Part shown: positions 55,252-64,000 of the stretch, piece by piece
Position numbering within the stretch: position 1 is the stretch's first letter
How the letters are laid out: every line of letters starts with the position of its first letter
Source of the DNA: Gaeumannomyces sp. JS-464
Lineage: Eukaryota > Ascomycota > Sordariomycetes > Magnaporthales > Magnaporthaceae
Length of the DNA stretch: 64,000 nucleotides
Assembly (NCBI GenBank): GCA_002197995.1
Contig: NGZR01000008.1
Span: forward strand, 1,240,001-1,304,000
Direction of reading: 5' to 3'
Notes under the pieces: model-generated
Seen by the model: only the letters and a program-made list of their open reading frames with translations
What the model was told of the DNA's origin: nothing
Databases searched by the model: none
Made by a program: the position numbers and the translations under genes

Positions 55252-55464
55252 TTATCTCAAATTGATGAACTTGAAAATTGAGCTTTGCGCCGCTCCCGGC
55301 GCTGATGCAAAATGCAGGATGAGGCGCTTTTGGGAATCGAGGCCTTTGAAACGTTCAAGCCCGCTTCTTGCCTCCTGTAGGGAATGAGTCAACAAGTGTA
55401 TAATCTGCTTTAGCAGTTGAAGCTCTCCTTTCAGCATTTGTGGGACATGCGTATGCATATACAT
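55252..55464 (-). CDS. Short hypothetical frame, possible terminal exon, 70 aa
   Basis: An uninterrupted helical frame (LLKQIIHLLTHSLQEARSG and onward, then RLILHFASAPGAA). Not recognised. It is amphipathic and not low-complexity, so it may be a real exon, but no splice partner is seen. Confidence 0.25.
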   Translation of the reverse strand: MYMHTHVPQMLKGELQLLKQIIHLLTHSLQEARSGLERFKGLDSQKRLILHFASAPGAAQSSIFKFINLR

Positions 55465-55587
55465 TTCAATTTCTTTATGTTCTTTTTATAAACTGGAGTT
55501 TGTAAGATCCGCAGATGGTTTAGGAATTCCAACTATGTTTTTGACGCAAGTAATATCGGCAAAATCAACCCTAAAAAAATAACTGAC

Positions 55588-56087
55588 ATGTCATGGTTAA
55601 CTAGTAACTTAGACGTCCATCCTCTTTTAAATGGAAAAAAGGTCGCCAACGAAGAGGCCAAATTCACATCTTTAGGGATTTGTTTAGTGCCTAAGGACAA
55701 CAATCCCGCAAATCCCCATACCCAAGCCCGCTCTATTGACAGGAACCAACACGTATGTAATATTTGCGAAAAACACTTCAAAAGGAAATTTCACCTCAGA
55801 CGACATCTTATACTGTAAGTAGAACGTTAAGGATTAAGTCTTGTCCAGGTTTGCAAATGAAGACGCACCCTCTAACAAACGTCATGGTCAGCCACACAGA
55901 GATGTCTAAGCAACTATGCGGTATATGCAAAAAAGAAAGAAGCAGTCGCCGAGACACATTTGAAAAGCACATCTTGACGCATATGAAAGCGACGTCTAGG
56001 ATTTACAACCAAAGGGCCGCCGAGTACTACAAGACTGTTTTTGGGGTTGATTGGTTGAATAGGCCTAGAGAGATCAGGTTAGATTAA
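55588..56087 (+). pseudogene. C2H2 zinc-finger protein, two exons, one-base phase mismatch
   Basis: Exon 1 from the ATG at 55588 ends after a classical C2H2 finger HVCNICEKHFKRKFHLRRH. GTAAGT at 55815 begins a very short intron ending CTTGTCCAG (about 55848). The second part carries another finger QLCGICKKERSSRRDTFEKH, then ILTH, and a conserved-looking tail to the stop at 56087. The two fingers are in frames that differ by one base after splicing, so either the gene is frameshifted or the splice sites differ. C2H2 proteins of this type bind DNA in the nucleus. Confidence 0.6.
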
Positions 56088-56168
56088 CCAGCCTCAAATC
56101 CAAGCCAGAACAGACATTACGTGAAGCAATTTTGAACAACTTTTCTCTCAGGCTTTTCTTCGAAGTAA

Positions 56169-56419
56169 GGGCATGTTTGTCACTAAGGGTGTTTTTTGTT
56201 TTTTCCATATAAAAGCAATAAACTGATGTTTTTTTCCAAATTTAAATTAAATGTAGTTTTTGCAAAACTTAATAAAAATAAAATTTTACCTGTTAATTAG
56301 CTCTTTTTCGATCAAGTGTTTTAAGCCTTTAAATGCACTTTTTGGTAAGGGAGTTTCTAAGCACCAAAAAACCATCAAAAAACAAAAAACAAAAAACACC
56401 TTTAGTAACAAACATGCCC
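56169..56419. mobile_element. PIF/Harbinger-type MITE, 251 bp
   Basis: Starts GGGCATGTTTGTCACTAAGG and ends CTTTAGTAACAAACATGCCC, flanked by TAA at 56166-56168 and 56420-56422. A different end sequence from 30181 and 54844, same superfamily. Confidence 0.85.
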
Positions 56420-56621
56420 TAAATAATGCACCTCTTGTTAAAAACCTGCGTAAAGCTCTTGCCGGCTTCAGTTCCATACTGGCAGTTCCGCGGTGTGCTG
56501 TCACGGGACGCAGGGCGATCGAGACAATGCTTCAATTTACCCTCTGGTCGTTGCGGCGATCCAAAGTTGGAAAGGAAAACTATCAAAGTGCAAGCCTGCA
56601 ATTGGGACTGCTGTTGGAAGG

Positions 56622-56849
56622 AGGGGGCTACTCCTGTAGGCTCGGAGATCTCCATATGAACAAAACAAAGATCTATAGATCTGGAAACTAAGGGTCTGTA
56701 TTGGTGCATGTCTGTGAAGGAATCTAGTTACAGGAAGGGGATCGAAAGATCCCCTTTTGTAGGCTCGTGGGAGCGCACGGCCCGTGGGCCTGCGGCTCCA
56801 CGAGGCGTGGGGAATTCCTGGATGCACGCGCTGCTGACGTGATCCGACA
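56622..56849 (-). repeat. Family D solo LTR-like element (D4), 228 bp
   Basis: Starts TGTTGGAAGGAGGGG and ends GATCCGACA, flanked by exact ACTGC at 56617-56621 and 56850-56854. Palindrome AGATCTATAGATCT and the GGGGATC/GATCCCC hairpin with loop GAAA (56737-56754) are intact. Confidence 0.88.
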
Positions 56850-56945
56850 ACTGCAGTGTTTTCTACCAAAGCGGTGCACGGCCGCGCACCGTCTGTCACG
56901 TGACTCCATGGCCCAAAGCCCGAGAGGGCATGCCGTGCCATAACA

Positions 56946-57864
56946 TGTACCTCTGACCAGATGGGTACCTTTTGTGCCCGATGCAATGTGTTTGTCGAAA
57001 TGCTGGATCCATTCCAGGCCGAGCTCGTTCGTAATCCATCCGTTGGCGTTTGTTGCGATAACCCAATTGCGTGGAAGGTCGGTTTCGGAGTACCAATTGG
57101 CCAGGTGGTACTGCCCCTTGACAATAATGAAAGGAAGGATCGCCCAGCCGCAACAGTTAACCCTTTGGATAACTGTAGCCCATTCCCGGTTGCTAGGCTG
57201 GACCAGCTTTGCTTTGCCACGGCCTTCCAATGTTGTAATGACCATAACGGCGGCGATTATGCCCATAAGGAAGCCGGTTTCGTCGAAGTTGTAAATATCG
57301 TTATCCAGGATTCCATATTTGGCCACAGTGTTCCGCACAAGGTCGAACCACGCGGAAACGAGCTTGGGATCTTCGAATTTGGCCCTCTGGTAATCGTATT
57401 TTCGAATCCAGCGAAAGCCGAGCTCTTCGCGGCGTTTGACGGAGTTCGCGACCCAGCACTTGCCAACGGTGCCCGCGTCGCGTTCGGCGAGCAGTTTGTT
57501 GGCCATATCTTCAACACCAGAAGGCCGGGGAAGGAACGCGCGAAAGTCCAGCTCGAATATGTATTTTACAAGCGCCTCCTCTTCAGATTCCGTCAATTTC
57601 CGTAATTTGGGTATGCAATCGCGTCGAGCAGGTCGGCCGCGCTTTCGATGGGCGAAATTGGCAAACGCAACGTCGTAAAGCTTTGCAACAATCCGCATGC
57701 TTAGATTTGAATCTTGTTGCAAAGCTTAAAAAGCAATAATCATTCGACTTGTTTTGTTTTGTTCTACCATGTGGGTGGAGGAATTGATTGCGAGAGATTG
57801 TGTGTCGCGTTGACGCGTTTGGTGTGTCGCTCGCTTATCTGTGTCGCTCCCTTATGAACCACGT
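56946..57864 (-). pseudogene. pogo/Fot1-type transposase, 3' half lost
   Basis: On the minus strand the element end TA-ACGTGGTTCATAAGGGAG lies at 57864, then coding from about 57722. Domains: Psq-type helix-turn-helix end (AKLYDV), the CENP-B-like GRPARRD, LTESEEEALVKYI, then the DDE_1 core with the first Asp in YNFDETGF, and WYSETDLPRNWVIATNANGW. The frame ends at HLVRG (56946), just before the second catalytic Asp motif expected (LLILDGHxSH). A family-B-like fragment (56894-56945, ending CCATAACA) begins there. The enzyme would cut and paste at TA sites; this copy cannot. Confidence 0.75.
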
Positions 57865-57989
57865 TATGCTTGTTTAAAAATTTGAAACACCGAGCCGCTA
57901 GCGGCACGGGGTTCAAGGGTTTTTACATGTAACTAGAACAGGCAGAGGCACCGAGGTCTTACCAGACATAACGGAGTATGACTAATAAT

Positions 57990-58066
57990 AAAAATTTGAA
58001 AAAACCGGCGGTTTTTGGAATAGTATGGGAAAAACCAAAAAACAATTTAGTATTGAACAGGCCCTC
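57990..58066. mobile_element. One end of a PIF/Harbinger-type MITE
   Basis: CCGGCGGTTTTTGGAATAG and GTATTGAACAGGCCC match the right half of 31398-31647. The left half is missing. Confidence 0.5.
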
Positions 58067-58279
58067 AGTCTGGCCGCTCGGCGGCTATATCCAAGCCGCT
58101 GGCGGGGCGTATATCAAAAGTTACGCTAACATATCCAGGAATATGGCAAGGATTTGCGCCATGTTACTAAATGAATACATATATAAGTCCGAGCACAAGG
58201 AGTCCGCCAGACCCTCAATCCGCCACGTAAATGAGAACCGATCCAAACCAAACCTAGTGCATTCAACGCCAAATTTCTA

Positions 58280-58749
58280 CCGCAATTAACTAACCTAGAT
58301 ACAGGACTACACCGATTCCGGATCAGAATCTTCCGCTCTATCAGATGCACTATCTGGCACCTCTTTAACTTCACCCCTTGCCGCTGCAACCCGCCGGATA
58401 TTAACGAAGGTCTCGTTGGGATCCGCTGCCACGCTTCTCTTTTGCGGGGCTGTAGTGCCTCCAATTGAGCCTCCAGCTGGCTGACTTTTTGGTAGGCCTT
58501 AGCCAGTTCGAGATTACGGCCTTCAAAGCCTGCCAGAACCTTCCGAAAGAACAGCCGCGGCGTAGAGGTCGTTGGTATCAGCGCCCTGAAGCTGCCGATC
58601 TGGGTGGCGAGGTCTCTGGACCGCTTGGGAGTCTCCCACGCCTCCCGGGACAGAAGGGAAAGGGCATTGGAACGTCTCCTGGCCCTCATTTGCTCGGCAG
58701 ACTGTTGGATTCGGGCTCGTCGGTTGTCGTTGTTGGAATTTTCGATCAA
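58280..58749 (-). pseudogene. C-terminal fragment of a second pogo-type transposase
   Basis: The minus-strand frame contains TSTPRLFFRKVLAGFEGRNL, then a coiled coil (LAKAYQKVSQLEAQLEAL) and a basic stretch. This is the typical tail after the DDE_1 domain of fungal pogo elements. No DDE core is attached, and it lies upstream of the 56946-57864 copy, so it is from another insertion. Confidence 0.5.
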
Positions 58750-58904
58750 AAGTTCAGGGGCTTTTTTGCAGGTTGCGAGGCCAAAGGCCCGTAGCCCTCC
58801 ACCCTACCGCAATTATTTCCTGGAATCTCCTGCCTTCATGGAGTATAAACATACTTTCCTTTTATTCTTACGACTTTTCGTTAATTATTAAATTGCATTT
58901 AAAA

Positions 58905-60248
58905 GAGGCCATTTCGGGAGACACCCCTAAATCTCTTGGTGCACCTCGTGGGTCCCCGATATCGGTTAGCATGTTAAATTGTATGGCGCACCCACACAAA
59001 CGACCATAGGCTTCCATGCAGGCAGGGGCTTAATTAAAAGGAGGGAAGCAAATAGAAGTTATCGCCACGAGCAATTTATTATAATAAACGATCAAAAACG
59101 CGGTGTTAAACCGCCAAATTACATAAGAAAAGTGCAGGGGCACGGCGTTAAGGCCGTCTATCTAGGGCTACAAAGTGGCCTAGGGACTCGCAAAGGGATC
59201 AAAAAACTCCCCTTAGGCCGGTGCAGAAGGTGGAGGTGCTGCAAAGACCTCCCTCGCAGGCGTGAAGTGTGTAGGGGTGCCGAGGATAACGCCCCTACCA
59301 TCGTCGGCCTCGTCAGCCTCGTCGAAAAAAGGCCCCAACTCGTGTTGGGAGAAATCACGCCTGGCACCGTCAGGGATCCCTCCTTGGGTTAACCCAAGCG
59401 GCCTAGGGCGTAAAGCAACCCTATCAACAAGGCGCTCGTTGCCGAAGGGTCCCTAGCCGGGAAGGCGCCCTTTACGCACGTCCACGGGATCCCTGATCCT
59501 CAGCACGGGGTCGTCGACGTCAAGGCGTTTCGGGTGGTGCCAAAAGGTATCTACCGCGTTTAACGTAAGCCCCGGAGCTTTGGGATTAGCCTGTAAAACG
59601 TTGTGCAGGGCGAGAAGGTAGTGAGGACAGGGCAGGCCGTATTGGGCCCTTGTTACGCCGGTGCAAGGCGGGAGGGGTAGGCCGGAGGGGTGCTTAGGCG
59701 AGGGGAACGTTACAAGTGCACGGCGGTGGCTTGATTCTAACAAATCTAAGCACCCAAAAAAGGCGCCGAAAGGGACCTCGCCGGCCTAGGTTTTGCCGAT
59801 GTATACGCACCATATCTTTGTTATCGAGGCCGTGCGTTTGGCGTTATAAGCCCGGATCCAGTTGTTAATCTGCCTCCGGGACGCCCGTTCAACCTGCTGC
59901 AGGCCTGCCCAGGCGGATAAGCCAAAAGCTTTTAAATCGCCGTGGTTACTTTCAACGGGACCGCTTGAAGGAGGCCGTTGGTAGGTAGAGTTGTTGGCGA
60001 CGGAGGCCCGGCAGGGCCCTCGTCGGAGGAGGCGTCGCCGACGTCATTTCGGGGGTGCGAATAGCTTCATTCATGGCGCGGCGTTGTTGTTGTCGTTGAG
60101 GGTAAAAAACGGTGCAGATTGTGCTGAAAATGATGCGTGGCTTCAATTGCAGGCCAAATTAGGCGGGGGCCGAAACCGGCGTGCACAGGCCGTGCACGTG
60201 CCAACTGGGTGTTGTACGAGATTTAGGGGTGTCTCCCGAAATGGCCTC
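58905..60248 (-). mobile_element. Mutator-like element MULE-2, 1344 bp, internally decayed
   Basis: Ends GAGGCCATTTCGGGAGACAC and its exact inverse (30 of 30 bases), flanked by the 8-base duplication ATTTAAAA (58897-58904 and 60249-60256). The ends are unrelated to MULE-1. The interior holds only part of a transposase, so it is non-autonomous. Confidence 0.9.
59453..59990 (-). pseudogene. Remnant of a MULE transposase, C-terminal half
   Basis: Reading the minus strand: VESNHGDLKAF (around the third catalytic residue, near 59960), then a helical stretch, then the SWIM-type zinc finger CTGVTRAQYGLPCPHYLLALH-like region near 59600-59660. The N-terminal DNA-binding part and first two Asp boxes are missing. 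Confidence 0.6.
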
Positions 60249-60256
60249 ATTTAAAA

Positions 60257-60740
60257 AGGTAGCGTTTTTGCTGTTTTCTATGGGGTTGGGGTGCACCATC
60301 CGGGGTGTGCACCATAAGGGGGTGCACGGACTTAGTAACCCCGCCAGGAACACTGGCAGGGCAGAGACAATTGGTACCCTAACGGGTACCAGCCCGGGCC
60401 TCCAAGGTCGGAGTACAAATGCTACAACGACAGACGGGACATAAGCTGCTACCGGGTTGGAAGTTACAAGCAGCGAGGAAGCGTGACTATGGTCCCCCAA
60501 GGCAGTTCGGCAGGCCTACAGACGGCAACCGCCAGAGAGGCTGCAACAGCTATAAAGGTAGATGACTTGGACCGCGCGGTAGGACGAACGACTACCGCGG
60601 CAATTGGAACAAAAAAGAAAGAGGAACTAATTGGCGTTATAACTATTACGATAGAAATAGTGCATTATAGCCACTAGCTGACAACCTAAAACCAAACTTA
60701 TCTACCTTCGGATACTACAATCGATAGACGCCTACGTAGG
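60257..60740. other. Non-coding stretch before the secreted-protein gene
   Basis: One frame (about 60490-60660) is rich in Arg, Asn and Tyr (DYRGNWNKKERGTNWRYNYY) and may be a gag-like relic. Otherwise nothing. Confidence 0.3.
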
Positions 60741-60747
60741 TATAAAA
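60741..60747 (+). promoter_or_regulatory. TATA box of the small secreted protein gene
   Basis: TATAAAA lies 149 bases upstream of the ATG at 60890 and precedes a pyrimidine-rich leader (CTTCCTCTTCAAGCTC) typical of fungal transcription start regions. Confidence 0.55.
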
Positions 60748-60889
60748 GAAGGCAAAATAGTTCGATTTCTCCAGCAAAAAAACATACTCTGCTTCCTCAC
60801 AGCTTCCTCTTCAAGCTCTCAAGACACACTCAAATTCCAGCCCTTTCTGTTCAGCTACTCGTTTCGGGACATCTCTATTGCCTTGCACC

Positions 60890-61447
60890 ATGCGTGTCAA
60901 CTCAATCTTTTTCTGGCTGAGCGCCGCCGGCCTCGCCACCGCCGAGCCCATCGGATCCAGGGCGATGGGTCGGCCCCCTTTTTTCAGCATCCCAGGGATG
61001 GCGAGAAGGGCTGAGGGAAAGATAGATGATTTGTGCTTGGTATGTTTTACCTAATAATCTTCCGCTTAAGATTAACTGACTGGCCTTGGCTGACACCCCG
61101 ACGGCGATGAACAGAACGACGTTAAGCCTTTGTTTACCTTCACTTTCCGAGACGCCCAGGGGGTCATCCAGCAGTGGGTCGACCGCGGCGACGAGCCCGT
61201 CCGCCTGGGCCAGGGCGACTGCGACCAGCGCGAGGTCGGGAAGTGCATCGGTTGGATTTGCAGAGACTACACCTCGGACGGTCCTCCGGTGTACATCAAA
61301 AACTCCTTCGTCGTCGATAAGCTCCGAGAGCTCTCGGATCAGTGCCTCGGCCAGGACCAGGCTGACAGGCCGCTCCAGCTTCATGCGTTTATGGAGAGGT
61401 GGGAGGCGGGGCGAAAAGCTGTGGATATCTCTCGGCCCGACCTATAA
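60890..61447 (+). CDS. Small secreted cysteine-containing protein, 160 aa
   Basis: Exon 1 is 60890-61039 (50 codons), a 75-base intron follows (GTATGT, CTGAC, ACAG), then exon 2 61115-61447, joining in phase. The ATG has CACC before it. Residues 1-18 are a signal peptide (SIFFWLSAAGLATA, cut before EP). A dibasic ARR at 38-40 may be a Kex2 site. The mature part has five Cys (49, 86, 94, 99, 127), with GDCDQREVGKCIGWICRDY holding three. No known domain. It is intact, with a good promoter, next to a Mutator-like element. Small secreted proteins in such settings are often effector candidates, but no function can be assigned. Confidence 0.78.
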
Positions 61448-62289
61448 AAGATCCTAGATAGCGTTGTCGTTGTGTGGTAGTGTATTTACTGGCGGTTACT
61501 CGTCCGGCTATCTTTTGTTTTGCAAGGCGTGGATGGTTTGGTCGTCGACGAGATTAACAAGGAACCCAAAATATGTACGATTTACAGTTGGTAAACACCC
61601 ACAACCCTAACCTGTGACCATTGTCAAGTTGACTAGACTTTGTTGATTCCCTCTTTCCACCTCCATCTTCAATTCTAAGGTCTATTTGGTAGGTTACATG
61701 CGACCGTTGTGCCGGTCCGTGTCAACAATGGGTACTTGAAGCTTCAGTTGACCCAAAGCCCGGGACTTTGCCTTAGTTATTTGGTATATATGGGTGAGGG
61801 CTCCTTCTGCCTAACCGTAACACGGGTGGCGGAAGCTCGGAAATGGGGCCTATTTAAGTTAATGAAATGTTAATTAGTATACAGTTCGTCGTAGAGGGCA
61901 GCTTTAACTTCTTGGCTATACATAGCGCAACTTATCTAACCAAAATCTAAAGCAATTTAGCAAAGGTGAGCTTCTCTAAATAGTCTAACTGATAAAACCA
62001 TCTTAGTCTGAGGCTGTTCAATTTTAGATCGTGGCAAATAAAGAGCTTTTAAATTCGGTCACAAATCCGTGCTGTCATGGCCGCCAGAGGGCGTCACGTG
62101 ATGACCCCTCCAGGCGGATGTTTTATCTAGGCCCCGCCACCGAAGCCAGGCCTCCGGCCTGTTCCCTTCTGAATACATAACCTTTCCACCACTTTACGAG
62201 ATCCCTATACCGGCCCTTACACTAAGGCACTGCCGAACGGTGTTTTGGTCGTATGGAAAACTCCCACGCGGAGTCGGGAGTTGGCCTCC
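61448..62289. other. Non-coding stretch with family B fragments
   Basis: 61633-61718 matches the 3' half of the element at 6993-7164. 61720-61822 (TGTCAACAATGGG to CCGTAACA) is a diverged family-B-like unit without a duplication. 62081 starts TGTCATGGCCGCC. No gene. Confidence 0.4.
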
Positions 62290-62400
62290 CAGCTGCAAAA
62301 TTTCGCACACCCCCACTAAAAGGCACTGGTTTAGGAAGGTCAGGAAGGGGTTTGAGCTAAAGGACCTTCAACTGGCTGCGCTTGAGCAAAGAATCGGCTG
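62290..62400 (+). pseudogene. Pogo-type transposase C-terminal scrap
   Basis: The plus-strand frame TPTKRHWFRKVRKGFELKDL, then QLAALEQRI, matches the tail motif seen at 58280-58749. About 30 codons only. Confidence 0.45.
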
Positions 62401-62890
62401 GTCCTCCGGAACGGGATCGGCTTGCTTACTGGCACCGTCTTTTGGCGTCCCCGGGTCTTTTTACCCGATTTGTCGAAATCACAGGCATATATGCCTAACC
62501 CTAACGACCTTCAACGACGCACACGCACAAAGTCAAAGGCATTCACCTGGGCATTTCCATCCTTTATCAATTTTCCTTTGCCTAATTTCCTTTGCCTAAT
62601 TAGGAGGCTCCTCAAGGGGTGTCTCCTATGATGAATCTGGTCAAACCACCCGTCCTAGTACAGCCGCGCAGCGGCCAGCCTGCACTCTTCTTATCTGCCA
62701 TCTTAAGCAGTGCCTTAAGGCACCCTGTACCACTACCACCGAGAACCGGCCCGCTAGACAGGGGCCTCGGGATGCGGCTTGTTATGCAAATGCTTAAGGC
62801 CGACACTGGTCAGCTGATGGACTTGTTTTGCCAGCTACCGCGACAGCAGTCGGTGGGCTAGACCCTGTATCTAGAACATCTGGTATTCGC
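62401..62890. other. Non-coding stretch
   Basis: A GGGGTGTCTCCTATGATG motif near 62612 recalls the MULE-2 end but lacks the rest. No gene. Confidence 0.3.
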
Positions 62891-62977
62891 TAACACGTCT
62901 TATGCCCCTAGGGAGGCGAGAGTGAGGCAGCACTCGCTAAAGACGTTAAATAAACCTAACCTAACCTAACCTAACTG
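62891..62977 (+). repeat. Non-LTR-like 3' tail repeat ending in (CCTAA)n
   Basis: ACACGTCTTATGCCCCTAGG, then GGCGAGAGTGAGGCAGCAC, GACGTTAAATAAA and four CCTAA units. Best-preserved of three copies. Confidence 0.65.
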
Positions 62978-63154
62978 GTGAGTTAGCGACAGGCCCAAGT
63001 GGGGTGTTACGTGTGCATAAACGGTTAGCTATATTGGCAGGACCAACTAACCTGCCTTGATGAGCGGTCGCTTTGCTAAATAGTAGTAACCCATTTAACG
63101 TGTTATTAACAGTACCTGGCCCCTAGGAGATAAGCTCTTATTCCTAGCTTTCTT

Positions 63155-63634
63155 TTAAACTATATACACAAGCTTTTCCCCTGGTACACAATTATCTATA
63201 GCAAAGCGTAGATTGTCAACATTAACAACGCTTGATTCCAGCGATTCTATATCTTTTTCATGCTCCACAATAATCATATTTTCCCTTAAGCAGCTACAAC
63301 CCAGCGTGCAGTCGTACATCTGCGCTTCGGGCAATGGCCGAGGGACGCGGATATCTTTGAGAGCGCATTCCAAAGCTGGGAGGGCGTTCCGCTGTCGGGA
63401 AATTCTATTTAGCTTCTTGGATGTGGCTCGTTTTAACTTGTCGATAAAAACGCTTAATTCTTGGGGCGGTTGTGTCTTCGCTTTCCTCGTTGGCTGGACT
63501 CGACGATCGGCATTTGCAAAAGAAACCGCAAGCTTTCGGGATTGTTGGTCATTGTACCACTCTGGCACTACCTTATTTATAAACCAATCCCAGTTGTAAA
63601 TTGCTCCGCGTTTAAGAATCGTTTGACTCTTCAT
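63155..63634 (-). CDS. Hypothetical protein, 159 aa
   Basis: An uninterrupted frame from the ATG at 63634. It is basic and helical in the first half (a KRATSKKLNRISRQR segment), with a Cys-rich spot (YDCTLGCSCLREN) in the second. No known domain, signal peptide or membrane helix. The composition is balanced and not repeat-like, and no other frame is as long here. Function unknown. Confidence 0.45.
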   Translation of the reverse strand: MKSQTILKRGAIYNWDWFINKVVPEWYNDQQSRKLAVSFANADRRVQPTRKAKTQPPQELSVFIDKLKRATSKKLNRISRQRNALPALECALKDIRVPRPLPEAQMYDCTLGCSCLRENMIIVEHEKDIESLESSVVNVDNLRFAIDNCVPGEKLVYIV

Positions 63635-64000
63635 TGCTTTTAAAGCTTTTGGCGCATATTATTGTTACCGTATGTCAATCATTTCGAGCGCTTGATTGAG
63701 CAGCATTTGCCGAATAGTATAGTTGGTCCTAGTCGACTGGTAGCGACGTTTGCTAGCTTTTTTTGTTCACCCTGAGGAAGCGCAATCAATTCGCTGAACA
63801 GGTTTGAAAACTGATATGCTTACAAGAACGTATATTTGAATAATTTACCGAAGTTAATTTGGCTTTTCAGAAAGCCATTGCTGGCTTTTGCAAAGCTATT
63901 GCTGGCTTTTTAAAAAAAAGCTACTTTTAAGTAATTCACGAAAGCCAATTTGGCTTTTTAGGAAGTCATTTTTGGCTTTCATTTCTAGGCACACAGGGCG
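63635..64000. other. AT-rich end of the window
   Basis: It contains a degenerate tandem array of an AAAGCCAWTKCTGGCTTTT unit at about 63870-63990 (four to five copies). No gene. Confidence 0.4.

Noticed and set aside
54557..62977. CCTAA units as an internal telomere
   Set aside because: Only three to four units follow a repeated framework sequence, which fits a retroelement tail better than a telomere relic.

Overview
This window looks like a repeat-dense, accessory part of a filamentous ascomycete (Pezizomycotina) nuclear genome. The evidence is short GT-AG introns of about 47-86 bases with CTAAC-type branch sites, families typical of such fungi (DUF1996, GH55 glucanase, Yap-type bZIP, Pcl-type cyclin, fungal terpene synthase), pogo/Fot1-like and Mutator-like transposons, and no bacterial operon structure, tRNA or rRNA. 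The exact species cannot be read from the sequence.

Layout. 0-4.8 kb: nested LTR-like repeats around one unknown gene. 5.4-6.5 kb: a four-exon pseudokinase-like gene. 6.9-8.9 kb: repeats. 10.1 kb: a small tandem-chromodomain protein. 11-12 kb: repeats. 12.5-13.7 kb: a Ser/Thr-rich membrane protein. 15-22 kb: repeats and degenerate sequence. 24.6-28.9 kb: a broken DUF1996 gene and a cytochrome P450 whose stop codon lies inside an inserted repeat. 30-32.7 kb: a MITE cluster. 33-35 kb: a broken MFS transporter. 36.4 kb: a cyclin. 37.3-42.4 kb: broken PLC-like phosphodiesterase and GH55 genes on the minus strand. 42.9-45.5 kb: a complete Mutator-like element with one in-frame stop. 48.6-52.7 kb: a class I terpene synthase and a bZIP regulator. 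53-60.2 kb: more solo repeats, a zinc-finger gene, pogo remnants and a second Mutator-like element. 60.9 kb: an intact small secreted protein. 63.2 kb: an unknown gene.

The dominant feature is a crowd of short elements (86-637 bp) in about six families. They begin TG, end CA, and about fifteen copies have exact 5-base target duplications. No copy flanks an internal retrotransposon body. Genes fall into two groups: intact small genes (bZIP, cyclin, chromo protein, secreted protein, mucin-like protein) and large enzyme/transporter genes carrying one or a few lesions, most of them one-base length changes in short homopolymers. Terpene synthase, P450, MFS transporter and bZIP are the parts of a terpenoid secondary-metabolite cluster. 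Here they are scattered over 26 kb and mostly broken, so a decayed cluster is only an inference.
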